Source of the DNA: an uncultured Mucispirillum sp.
GTDB lineage: Bacteria > Chrysiogenota > Deferribacteres > Deferribacterales > Mucispirillaceae
Direction of reading: 5' to 3'
NCBI GenBank assembly: GCA_947177675.1
Contig: CAMWVK010000122.1
Span: forward strand, 1-5,792
DNA: 5,792 nucleotides
Both the position numbers and the translations under genes were made by a program. Below the pieces are notes generated by a model. The model had not been told where the DNA came from. It made no database searches and was given only the letters and a program-made list of their open reading frames with translations. The stretch's first letter is position 1. The number at the start of each line of letters is the position of its first letter. Shown piece by piece: positions 1 to 5,792 of the stretch.

Positions 1-588
1 ATAAGAAACAATCTCATTATACTGCATTTTATACATTTCCTGCATTTTTATAATATTTTCTTTATTTCTTTTTAAATCTTCTAATTTATCAAGTTTTTCT
101 CTATAAGCTCTATATTTAATGCTGAAATCTTCTTTTAAACTACTATCTACAAAAAAGTCTACAAAAGATAAATGTTTTGCAGGGTTAAATAAAAACTGAT
201 TTTCATGCTGACCATGAATATCTATTAAAGATTCTGAAACATCTCTCAACCTGTTTACAGGGGCTGCCCTGCCATTAATAAATGCCTTATTTTTACCATT
301 TTCATCAGTTTCTCTTGATATTATCAGTTCATCATCTATTTCATACTGCTCTATTAATTCTGTCTCAATATTTAAATCATCACAAAAAATACCTTCTGCA
401 GAAAACTTTTCCTGCTGATTTCTAGGTGTTACTTTGCCAAGCCTGTCCCCAGTTAAATATTTTAATGCTCCAACAAGCACAGATTTACCAGCACCTGTTT
501 CACCAGTAATAACATTCAATCCTTTTTCAAATTCTAAACTGACTTTTTCTATAACTGCTATATTTTTTACGGCTAGATATGTTAACAC
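1..588 (-). CDS. recN: DNA repair protein RecN, N-terminal part (runs off the left edge)
   Basis: RecN is a cytoplasmic SMC-like ATPase that acts at DNA double-strand breaks in recombinational repair. The 196 codons present form the N-terminal ATPase head and the beginning of the coiled coil. A Walker A motif GETGAGKS lies at residues 29-36 inside the typical RecN opening (KNIAVIE...LEFEKGLNVITGETGAGKS). The family's SRET...KAFINGR stretch is near residues 90-107, and the signature IDIHGQHENQ is at 122-131. From about residue 155 the sequence becomes charged and helical, as expected for the coiled coil. Walker B and the C-terminal half lie outside the window; full RecN is usually about 550-570 residues. 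I chose the GTG at 588 because it follows a strong GGGGAGG site by 6 bases and begins at the normal family N-terminus. The gene overlaps the nadK stop by 7 bases, which suggests translational coupling. The usual Asp after the Walker A helix (KSxLxDAL) is Gly here. Identity is very secure. Confidence 0.96.
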   Translation of the reverse strand, partial: MLTYLAVKNIAVIEKVSLEFEKGLNVITGETGAGKSVLVGALKYLTGDRLGKVTPRNQQEKFSAEGIFCDDLNIETELIEQYEIDDELIISRETDENGKNKAFINGRAAPVNRLRDVSESLIDIHGQHENQFLFNPAKHLSFVDFFVDSSLKEDFSIKYRAYREKLDKLEDLKRNKENIIKMQEMYKMQYNEIVSY

Positions 589-1439
589 GGTATGCCTCCC
601 CAGCCAAGTTTATCTCTTAATATACTGTAATAATTTCTATCCTGTGATACTGCTAAGTGTAAATCACATGATGAGCGGACAACTCTTAATATACTTCTGT
701 TATTAAATGGGCGGACAATCTGCCCATCATAAGTTGCATAACATTCCACATTACTTGTTTCAATATGTATATCTATTACACTTGTTTTTGGCAAAACTAT
801 AGGACGGATATTTAAAGCATGTGGACATATTGGAGAAAGTATTATAGAATCTAAATCAGGGTGAACAATAGGACCGCCTGCAGAAATTGTATAGCCTGTA
901 GAGCCAGTTGGTGTAGAAATTATTGCACCATCTGAACGATATCTTGTTACAAAGCTGTTATTAATAAAAATACTTAATTCTATCATTCTTGATGGAGCAC
1001 CTTTATTTATGACAATTTCATTTAATGCTTCTTCTTCAAAAATATTTTTCCCATTTTCTAATAATATGCCAGCAACTTTCATTCGCTGTTTAATGATTAT
1101 TTTTTTTTCTATAAAATTGATGATAACTTTTTCAAAATCTTCAATATTATATTCCATTATAAACCCTAATCTGCCAAGGTTAAAGCCAAGTATAGGAACA
1201 CTTAAAAATCTAAACATTCTTGAAGCATAAAGCAGAGTTCCATCTCCACCTAAAACTATTACTAAATCAGCCTGCGAACGCATATCACTTATAGAATAAC
1301 TTTCTTTTTTTATCACAAGCCTTTCAACAGTTTCTTTTTCAAGTAGTGGTATTATACCTTTTGCTTCTAATATTTGAATAACATTTTCTACTATATTTTT
1401 TACTTCGCCTTTTGGCTTTACAATTAATGCTGCTTTCAC
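582..1439 (-). CDS. nadK: NAD kinase
   Basis: Cytoplasmic ATP- (or polyphosphate-) dependent kinase that phosphorylates NAD at the 2' position to give NADP. At 285 residues it has normal family length. Visible motifs in order: GGDGT at 64-68 (phosphate/ATP loop with the catalytic Asp), GFNLGRLGF at 85-93, the NE pair (N140, E141) in ALNEIVI, the long glycine-rich DGAIISTPTGSTGY at 170-183 followed by GGP at 188-190, SPICPHALNIRP at 202-213, and YDGQ at 237-240. The start is GTG, directly abutting the tlyA stop with no spacer. A modest AAGG element (1451-1454) lies 11 bases upstream, so translation probably depends partly on coupling to tlyA. The 3' end overlaps recN by 7 bases. NADPH produced through this enzyme is used by later MEP-pathway steps, but co-location with dxs need not mean dedicated function. 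Identity is very secure. Confidence 0.97.
   Translation of the reverse strand: MKAALIVKPKGEVKNIVENVIQILEAKGIIPLLEKETVERLVIKKESYSISDMRSQADLVIVLGGDGTLLYASRMFRFLSVPILGFNLGRLGFIMEYNIEDFEKVIINFIEKKIIIKQRMKVAGILLENGKNIFEEEALNEIVINKGAPSRMIELSIFINNSFVTRYRSDGAIISTPTGSTGYTISAGGPIVHPDLDSIILSPICPHALNIRPIVLPKTSVIDIHIETSNVECYATYDGQIVRPFNNRSILRVVRSSCDLHLAVSQDRNYYSILRDKLGWGGIPC
595..601 (-). promoter_or_regulatory. Ribosome binding site of recN
   Basis: On the minus strand this reads GGGGAGG, the strongest Shine-Dalgarno match in the window. It sits 6 bases before the GTG start of recN and lies inside the last codons of nadK. It decides the recN start and shows that recN can initiate on its own although it overlaps the upstream gene. 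Confidence 0.85.
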
Positions 1440-2222
1440 TTACAATGTAACCTTCTCTATTATATTTTCTATATTTTTATTTTCTTGTATTCCTCTATAC
1501 ACAAAATATGATAAATATTCAATATTACCTTTTGCTCCAGTTATACATGATTTTGCTATATCAATAAAGGAAAAATTATACTCTCTTGCAAAATCTATAA
1601 CTTTTTTTATTACTCTTTTATGAATATTTCTATTACTGACTATGCCGCCATCTTCAACTTCATAACGCTCTGCTTCAAACTGAGGCTTGATTAATGCTAT
1701 AAATATAGTCCCCTGCATGCAAAATTTAACTGCATTAGGGATAATAGAGCATAATGAAATAAAAGATACATCTGTAACTATAAAGTCACAGTATCTATTT
1801 ACTTTTTCAAATGCAAAATATTTAAAATTAGTGTTTTCAAAAGAAATAACTTTTTCATTATGGAGAAGTTTGTTATGCAGCTGAGCAGTGCCGGAATCAA
1901 CTGCAATAACACATTCTGCACCCTCCTGCAGACAGACATCAGTAAATCCGCCAGTTGATGAGCCTATATCCATTACAAAAGCATTCTGCATATTTAACTT
2001 AAATGTATCTACTGCATGCTTTAACTTTAAACCGCCACGGCTTACATAAGGCAGCCTGTCTTTAAGCCTTACAGCTGCATCAAATGGCACTAAATCACCA
2101 GCCTTATCTATACGCTTATCATTTGCTATTGCAAGCCCAGCCATTATAAATCTTTTTGCTTCATATATACTTACTGCAAGCCCCTTTTCAACAAGCAGTT
2201 CATCTATTCTTTTTTTCTTCAT
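1440..2222 (-). CDS. tlyA: TlyA family rRNA (cytidine-2'-O)-methyltransferase
   Basis: SAM-dependent 2'-O-methyltransferase of ribosomal RNA. Family members modify C1920 of 23S rRNA and, in the longer type, also C1409 of 16S rRNA; the family was first described as haemolysin A. The 260-residue protein has an N-terminal S4 RNA-binding domain (about residues 4-60), the linker VSRGG (60-64), then a Rossmann methyltransferase domain with SAM-binding DIGSSTGGFTD at 85-95, TDVSFISL at 150-157, KPQFE at 179-183 and TGAKGNIEYL at 228-237. K66, D151, K179 and E235 align at a constant offset of three residues with the K-D-K-E tetrad proposed for Mycobacterium TlyA. The nearly full-length N-terminus resembles the longer (type II) form, an inference I cannot settle. 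Translation starts at ATG 15 bases after the dxs stop, and the AT-rich spacer contains no clear Shine-Dalgarno sequence. Its stop abuts the nadK start. Family call is secure; the exact target nucleotides are not. Confidence 0.95.
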   Translation of the reverse strand: MKKKRIDELLVEKGLAVSIYEAKRFIMAGLAIANDKRIDKAGDLVPFDAAVRLKDRLPYVSRGGLKLKHAVDTFKLNMQNAFVMDIGSSTGGFTDVCLQEGAECVIAVDSGTAQLHNKLLHNEKVISFENTNFKYFAFEKVNRYCDFIVTDVSFISLCSIIPNAVKFCMQGTIFIALIKPQFEAERYEVEDGGIVSNRNIHKRVIKKVIDFAREYNFSFIDIAKSCITGAKGNIEYLSYFVYRGIQENKNIENIIEKVTL

Positions 2223-2237
2223 AATATATTAAAATCA

Positions 2238-4118
2238 TTAAGCCCTGCAAGTGCAGTCTTTTATAGTATTATAAAGGCTTTCCCAGTCCAGACCTGCATC
2301 TTTTCTTAAATCTTCAACTGATCCATGCTCAAAAAATTCATCTCGTATGCCTATAGTTCTGCATGGAATATAAATGCCTCTGTTATTTAATAAAGAAACA
2401 ATCATTTCTCCAGCACCACCTATTAATGCACCTTCTTCTATTATTACAACAAAAGATTTATCTTTTAAAATACTTAATAAATATTCTTCATTAAGCGGTT
2501 TAATAAACCTGAGGTTAATAAGTGTAACATCAATCCCTTCATCAAGCAGCATTTTATATGCGGTACAAACTTCGCTGAATATATGTCCAACAGAGATAAC
2601 TGCAGTTTTTCCTTTATCAGAAATAATTTCTGGTTTTCCAAGTTCCAGCTTATTAAACAGCAGTTCTTTATTATCATATACACTGCCTCTTGCATACCGT
2701 ATAGCAACAGGTTTATTTAATTCATAACTTAAATCAAGCATTGCTTCCAGTTCACTTTTGTCTTTTGGAAGCATAATATTTAAATTTGGAATAGTTTTTA
2801 AATAAGCAATATCATATATACCATGATGAGTTGAGCCATCTGCCCCTACAAATCCACCCCTGTCCACACATAATGTGACAGGAAGTTCTGCAATTGCTAT
2901 ATCATGAATAATCTGGTCATAAGCACGCTGTAAAAATGTAGAATATATTGCACAGTATGGTTTCATTCCAACCACAGCAAGCCCTGCTGAAAATGCTACT
3001 GCATACTGCTCAGCTATACCCACATCAAAAAATCTGTCTGGAAATTTTTCTGCAAATTTTTTAAGACCAGTGCCATCCCCCATTGCCGCAGTAATAGCTG
3101 CAATATTATTATGAGTTTCTGCCATAGATAATATTTTTCTGCCAAAAACATCTGTCCATGACAGCATATCACTTTTACCTCTTGCAATACCTGTTTCTTT
3201 ATCAAAAGCAGAAATACCATGAAAAACATCAGGGCTTTTTTCTGCAGGTTCATATCCTTTGCCTTTTTTTGTTGCAATATGCACTAAAACAGGTCTTTTC
3301 TGAAGTTGTGCATTAGACAATGCTTTTTCTATTTCTTTTATATTATGCCCATCTATTGGTCCTATATATCTTATGCCTAAATTCTCAAAAAATGCTCCAG
3401 GGGATAACACACCTATCATCACATTTTCCATTTTCTTAGCTATTTTCAATACAGCATCACCAAATGGAGCTTCTTCTGCTGCATTTTTAAAATCATAACG
3501 CATCTTTGTTGCAAGAGCACTTGTTAATGATTTAGAAAGATATGATGAAAAACCACCAACATTTGCACTGATAGACATTTCATTATCATTAAGAACAATA
3601 ATAATATTTTTTTTAAATACTCCAATATTATTTAAAGCTTCCAAAGCTAAGCCGCCAGTTAAGGCACCATCACCAATTACTGCTACAGCTTTTCCTTCTT
3701 TATTTAATATTGAATTTGCAAGAGTAATACCTATTACTGAGGATATAGATGTGCTTGCATGACCTGAAATACATGTATCATATACGCTTTCTTCTGGTCT
3801 TGAAAAGCCACTTATACCTTCGTACTGTCTAAGTGTATGAAAAGAGTTAAGCCTGTCAGTTAATATTTTATAAGCATATGACTGATGACTTACATCCCAT
3901 ATTATTTTATCTTTTGGCAAATTAAAAATACGCAGTAATGCAATAGTAAGCTCTACAACACCAAGACTTGGTGCAATATGACCTCCATTTTTAGATGTTA
4001 CATCAATAATTAATTCTCTTGTTTCTTTTGCAACTTTTTCTAAATCTTCATAAGACAGGTTTTTAATATCCTCAGGTAGATTTAATGATTGAAGAAACTC
4101 TGTATTATTGTTTTTTAT
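2238..4118 (-). CDS. dxs: 1-deoxy-D-xylulose-5-phosphate synthase, with apparent ATA start
   Basis: Thiamine-diphosphate enzyme condensing pyruvate and glyceraldehyde 3-phosphate to DXP, the entry step of the MEP isoprenoid pathway. From the ATA at 4118 it is 626 residues, normal for Dxs (E. coli 620). Conserved elements: PEDIKNLS near 15-22, GGHIAPSLGVVELTIAL at 45-61 (H47 equals E. coli H49), WDVSHQSY at 74-81 (H78 equals H80), the TPP motif GDGALTGG at 149-156 completed by NDNEMSIS at 177-184, GPIDGH at 253-258, TKKGKGYEPAEK near 284-295, the catalytic Glu in IAEQYAV (E370), DRGGFVGADGSTHHG at 419-433 (H431), then the C-terminal transketolase domain. The first ATG, GTG or TTG in frame is TTG at 3920 (codon 67), which would delete H47 and the conserved N-terminus. 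The frame is closed by a TAA at 4122-4124, so only ATC (4121) or ATA (4118) can begin a full-length protein; ATA has better spacing. It overlaps the ispA stop by 4 bases. Identity is certain; the start is inferred. Confidence 0.95.
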   Translation of the reverse strand: MKNNNTEFLQSLNLPEDIKNLSYEDLEKVAKETRELIIDVTSKNGGHIAPSLGVVELTIALLRIFNLPKDKIIWDVSHQSYAYKILTDRLNSFHTLRQYEGISGFSRPEESVYDTCISGHASTSISSVIGITLANSILNKEGKAVAVIGDGALTGGLALEALNNIGVFKKNIIIVLNDNEMSISANVGGFSSYLSKSLTSALATKMRYDFKNAAEEAPFGDAVLKIAKKMENVMIGVLSPGAFFENLGIRYIGPIDGHNIKEIEKALSNAQLQKRPVLVHIATKKGKGYEPAEKSPDVFHGISAFDKETGIARGKSDMLSWTDVFGRKILSMAETHNNIAAITAAMGDGTGLKKFAEKFPDRFFDVGIAEQYAVAFSAGLAVVGMKPYCAIYSTFLQRAYDQIIHDIAIAELPVTLCVDRGGFVGADGSTHHGIYDIAYLKTIPNLNIMLPKDKSELEAMLDLSYELNKPVAIRYARGSVYDNKELLFNKLELGKPEIISDKGKTAVISVGHIFSEVCTAYKMLLDEGIDVTLINLRFIKPLNEEYLLSILKDKSFVVIIEEGALIGGAGEMIVSLLNNRGIYIPCRTIGIRDEFFEHGSVEDLRKDAGLDWESLYNTIKDCTCRA

Positions 4119-5008
4119 GATTTACGCTCCATAATAAATTTAGCAATAGAAAGCAGCATATCAGCTTTATCACCAAAAATTTCTAAACTTTTACATGCTT
4201 TATTTATATACTGTTCTGCTTTTTGCTTTGCACCTTCAAGAGAATAAACAGCAGGATATGTAGCCTTATGGCTGTTTATATCTTTTTGAACATTTTTTCC
4301 AAGTGTTTCTGACGATGATGTTATATCTAAAATATCATCTATTACCTGAAAGGCAAGCCCTGCATATTTACCAAATGATATAAGCTGATCAATCTGCTTA
4401 TCATTTGCACCGCCTGCTATACCACCTAGATATACGGCACATTCTATTAAAGCTGCAGTTTTATTTTTATGTATAAATTTAACAAGTTCAGCTACAGGTT
4501 TCCTGCCTTCTGCTGCAATATCAGCATACTGACCACCAATCATACCTAAATCACCAGCAGCAAGTGCCAGCTTATATACAGCTTTTACACGAATATTATC
4601 TGGAATATTTGGAGCAATAGTATAATCTGACATAATCTCAAATGCTTTTGTAAGGAGTGCATCACCTGCTAAAATAGCCTGTGCTTCTCCAAAAGCAATA
4701 TGATTAGATGGCTTGCCCCGTCTCATATTATCATTATCCATAGCTGGCAAATCATCATGGATTAATGAATAAGTATGAAGAACTTCAATAGCAGTTGCAA
4801 AGGGTGTAACATAGTCATAATTATCTGAAAATATACCATAAGAAGCATAAACTAATGCTGGACGCAGCCTTTTTCCGCCTGCAAATACACTGTATCGCAT
4901 ACCTTCTGTTAATTTATCAGTATAAACATTAGAATATACAAGCCTGTTATCTAAAAATTTCTCCACCCTTTCAGTGCTTTCTTGGAAAAAAGATAATATA
5001 TTATTCAT
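4115..5008 (-). CDS. ispA: Farnesyl diphosphate synthase (short-chain polyprenyl synthase, IspA type)
   Basis: Cytoplasmic prenyltransferase that adds isopentenyl diphosphate to dimethylallyl and geranyl diphosphate, giving farnesyl diphosphate for undecaprenyl and quinone side chains. The 297 residues match the bacterial family. Motifs: GGKRLRP at 44-50 (IPP-binding basic residues), first Asp-rich motif DDLPAMD at 85-91 followed by RRGKP at 96-100, GMIGGQ at 155-160, K183-T184, second Asp-rich motif in QVIDDILD at 221-228, and LGKNVQKDINSHKATYP at about 236-252. The two-residue insertion in the first Asp-rich motif and the Tyr five residues before it (YSLIHDD) are the usual marks of bacterial farnesyl (C15) synthases, so geranylgeranyl synthase is less likely but not excluded. 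The ATG overlaps the xseB stop by 8 bases and has no strong ribosome binding site, suggesting coupling to xseB. Its 3' end carries the dxs ribosome binding site, tying two enzymes of one pathway together. Confidence 0.95.
   Translation of the reverse strand: MNNILSFFQESTERVEKFLDNRLVYSNVYTDKLTEGMRYSVFAGGKRLRPALVYASYGIFSDNYDYVTPFATAIEVLHTYSLIHDDLPAMDNDNMRRGKPSNHIAFGEAQAILAGDALLTKAFEIMSDYTIAPNIPDNIRVKAVYKLALAAGDLGMIGGQYADIAAEGRKPVAELVKFIHKNKTAALIECAVYLGGIAGGANDKQIDQLISFGKYAGLAFQVIDDILDITSSSETLGKNVQKDINSHKATYPAVYSLEGAKQKAEQYINKACKSLEIFGDKADMLLSIAKFIMERKS
4127..4130 (-). promoter_or_regulatory. Ribosome binding site of dxs
   Basis: On the minus strand this reads GGAG and lies within the last codons of ispA (ATG GAG CGT AAA TCA TAA). 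It is 8 bases before the ATA at 4118 and 5 bases before the ATC at 4121. The 8-base spacing is close to ideal and supports ATA as the initiation codon. The ATA overlaps the ispA TAA in the manner of the common ATGA stop-start overlap. Confidence 0.65.
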
Positions 5009-5234
5009 TTGTTTTTAAGTCACTTGTAATTATGTTACCACTGCTATCTTCTTCCATAACTACTTTCACAGAGTCTTCAACTTCTTTTAAAGCTTTACGA
5101 CATTCTTTTGAAAGGTTCATACCTTCCTGAAAAAGCTTAACAGTTTCTTCTAAGGACTGTTCTTCTTTTTCTAAAGACGACACAATATCTTCTAATCTTT
5201 TTAGATTATTTTCAAAATCTACAACAGCTTTCAT
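5001..5234 (-). CDS. xseB: Exodeoxyribonuclease VII small subunit
   Basis: Small, highly charged helical subunit of exonuclease VII; several copies bind each large XseA subunit, and the complex degrades single-stranded DNA from both ends. With the ATG at 5234 it has 77 residues, typical for XseB. The family pattern is clear: FENNLKRLEDIVSSLEKEEQ followed by SLEETVKLFQEGM and then a second helix with KECRKALKEVEDSVKVV, ending in an acidic, polar tail. I prefer this ATG because it overlaps the bcp stop as TAATG. An in-frame GTG at 5246 would add four residues, but its only AGGG lies too close to it to be a good ribosome binding site. The partner gene xseA is not in the window; the gene upstream is bcp. 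The 3' end overlaps ispA by 8 bases. Identity rests on pattern and context and is secure. Confidence 0.92.
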   Translation of the reverse strand: MKAVVDFENNLKRLEDIVSSLEKEEQSLEETVKLFQEGMNLSKECRKALKEVEDSVKVVMEEDSSGNIITSDLKTNE

Positions 5235-5689
5235 TATAGCACACACCCTAATACTTTTTCTGCATGACCACTAGCTTTTACTTTATAAAATGCTTCTTCA
5301 ATTATTCCATCTTCATTTATAATAAATGTAGAGCGGATTATACCTTTATAAACTTTACCATACATTGTTTTATCACCATAAGCAAAATAAGCAGATGAGA
5401 CAGCATTTTCTGGGTCAGACAATAAAGTAACTTTTAAATCATGGTCGTTAATAAATTTATGATGTTTTTTCATACTATCTGGACTTATACCAAAGATTTG
5501 GACATTTTTATTTTTAAACTCATCTATTAACTGGCTGAACTCTATTGCTTCTTTAGTGCAGCCTGATGTATTATCTTTTGGATAAAAATATAAAACATAT
5601 TTAGAGCCTTTCAAATTCTCACTTGATACTGTGCCACCTTTACTGCTTTCAAGTTCAAAAGCTGGTGCATTATCTCCTTTTTTTAACAT
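5234..5689 (-). CDS. bcp: Thiol peroxidase, Bcp/PrxQ-type peroxiredoxin
   Basis: Cytoplasmic peroxiredoxin that reduces hydrogen peroxide and organic peroxides using thioredoxin or other thiols. The 151 residues are normal for Bcp. The thioredoxin-fold opening (KKGDNAPAFEL) is followed by YFYPKDNTSGCTKEA at 34-48, with P37, T41 and C44 forming the universal PxxxTxxC peroxiredoxin motif; C44 is the peroxidatic cysteine. FGISPDS is at 66-72 and the conserved RSTF with R119 at 119-122. The position five residues after C44, which holds the resolving cysteine in E. coli Bcp, is Ile49, so that disulfide cannot form. The only other cysteine is C148 near the C-terminus. The usual NTPGC is NTSGC here. 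The start is an ATG with a good AGGAG 6 bases upstream, 16 bases after the rlmN stop. The stop overlaps the xseB ATG by one base. The family call is secure; substrate and reductant are not visible. Confidence 0.95.
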   Translation of the reverse strand: MLKKGDNAPAFELESSKGGTVSSENLKGSKYVLYFYPKDNTSGCTKEAIEFSQLIDEFKNKNVQIFGISPDSMKKHHKFINDHDLKVTLLSDPENAVSSAYFAYGDKTMYGKVYKGIIRSTFIINEDGIIEEAFYKVKASGHAEKVLGCVL

Positions 5690-5695
5690 AGCATT

Positions 5696-5700
5696 CTCCT
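5696..5700 (-). promoter_or_regulatory. Ribosome binding site of bcp
   Basis: AGGAG on the minus strand, flanked by A residues, 6 bases before the bcp ATG. It lies in the 16-base gap between rlmN and bcp and fixes the bcp start. Confidence 0.8.
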
Positions 5701-5705
5701 TTTAG

Positions 5706-5792
5706 TTATAAATTTACTGCACCTTTATAGTCTGCTGCAAGCTGACCACAGGCACCTGCAATATCCTGACCTAATTTTTTTCTGATAAATGC
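5706..5792 (-). CDS. rlmN: RlmN dual-specificity RNA (adenine-C2) methyltransferase, C-terminal end only (runs off the right edge)
   Basis: Only the last 28 codons and the stop are inside the window. They encode a basic strand (FIRKKLGQDI) followed by AGACGQLAADYKGAVNL. The RKxxGxDIxxACGQL pattern is the C-terminal signature of RlmN, the radical-SAM enzyme that methylates A2503 of 23S rRNA and A37 of some tRNAs. The Cys in ACGQL (residue 15 of the fragment) corresponds to E. coli C355, which carries the methylene intermediate. The closely related Cfr resistance enzymes share this cysteine, and a 28-residue tail cannot fully exclude Cfr, but the RKxxGxDI context and housekeeping neighbours favour RlmN. 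The radical-SAM CxxxCxxC cluster lies outside the window. The stop is 16 bases before bcp, so it appears to be the upstream gene of the same operon. Confidence 0.82.
   Translation of the reverse strand, partial: AFIRKKLGQDIAGACGQLAADYKGAVNL

Noticed and set aside
434..706. Plus-strand open frame of 90 codons crossing the nadK-recN junction
   Set aside because: It lies antisense to two secure genes, has no recognisable family and no ribosome binding site I can see; it is a shadow of the AT-rich coding strand. Other plus-strand frames at 1009-1230, 1687-1884 and 2374-2727 were rejected for the same reason.
1440..2222. tlyA as a virulence haemolysin
   Set aside because: The name is historical; the S4 domain plus SAM-binding Rossmann motifs and K-D-K-E residues point to an rRNA methyltransferase, and there is no signal peptide or membrane segment.
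2474..3277. Minus-strand open frames (2474-2707 and 3014-3277) inside dxs
   Set aside because: They lie in a different frame wholly within the conserved coding region of dxs, and their translations are low-complexity and match no family I know.
2238..3920. A shorter Dxs starting at the TTG at 3920
   Set aside because: This start would remove 66 residues of conserved Dxs sequence, including the catalytic GGH motif, while the upstream codons clearly encode that sequence in the same frame.
4110..4124. Programmed frameshift making an IspA-Dxs fusion; the heptamer A AAA AAC at 4110-4116 looks slippery
   Set aside because: The heptamer is in the dxs frame after the ispA stop, so ribosomes reading ispA never reach it. 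The dxs frame is closed by TAA at 4122-4124, leaving essentially no slip window before the ispA stop. Reinitiation at ATA is simpler.
5235..5246. GTG at 5246 as the xseB start
   Set aside because: The AGGG upstream is only about one base from this GTG, and the ATG at 5234 makes a usual TAATG overlap with bcp. The difference is only four residues.

Overview
The window is a gene-dense, AT-rich stretch of bacterial chromosome. Every supported gene is on the minus strand, so transcription runs from the right edge to the left edge. In that direction the order is rlmN (3' end only), bcp, xseB, ispA, dxs, tlyA, nadK, recN (5' part only). The largest intergenic gaps are 16 and 15 bases; the other junctions abut or overlap by 1 to 8 bases. 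I see no room for an internal promoter or terminator outside the genes, so this looks like one long operon that enters and leaves the window.

From right to left: the last 28 codons of RlmN (adenine-C2 methyltransferase for 23S rRNA and tRNA), a Bcp/PrxQ-type thiol peroxidase, the small subunit of exonuclease VII, a short-chain farnesyl diphosphate synthase, 1-deoxy-D-xylulose-5-phosphate synthase (first step of the MEP isoprenoid pathway), the TlyA rRNA 2'-O-methyltransferase, NAD kinase, and the N-terminal 196 residues of the DNA-repair ATPase RecN. The core xseB-ispA-dxs-tlyA-nadK-recN is a known housekeeping order, best known from Clostridia, where argR usually lies between nadK and recN and xseA precedes xseB. 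Here argR is absent, and bcp and rlmN stand where xseA might be expected.

The organism is a low-G+C bacterium that uses the MEP pathway. The missing argR and the gene mix make me lean weakly towards a low-GC Gram-negative lineage (a Deferribacterota member such as Mucispirillum would fit) rather than a typical Firmicute, but the window alone does not decide this.

The most notable point is the start of dxs. The conserved N-terminus of the enzyme is intact, but its reading frame has no ATG, GTG or TTG before codon 67. The only plausible starts are ATA (or ATC), 8 (or 5) bases after a GGAG ribosome binding site inside the end of ispA. I see no mobile element, CRISPR array, RNA gene or evident new system; this is a housekeeping region with a few local peculiarities.
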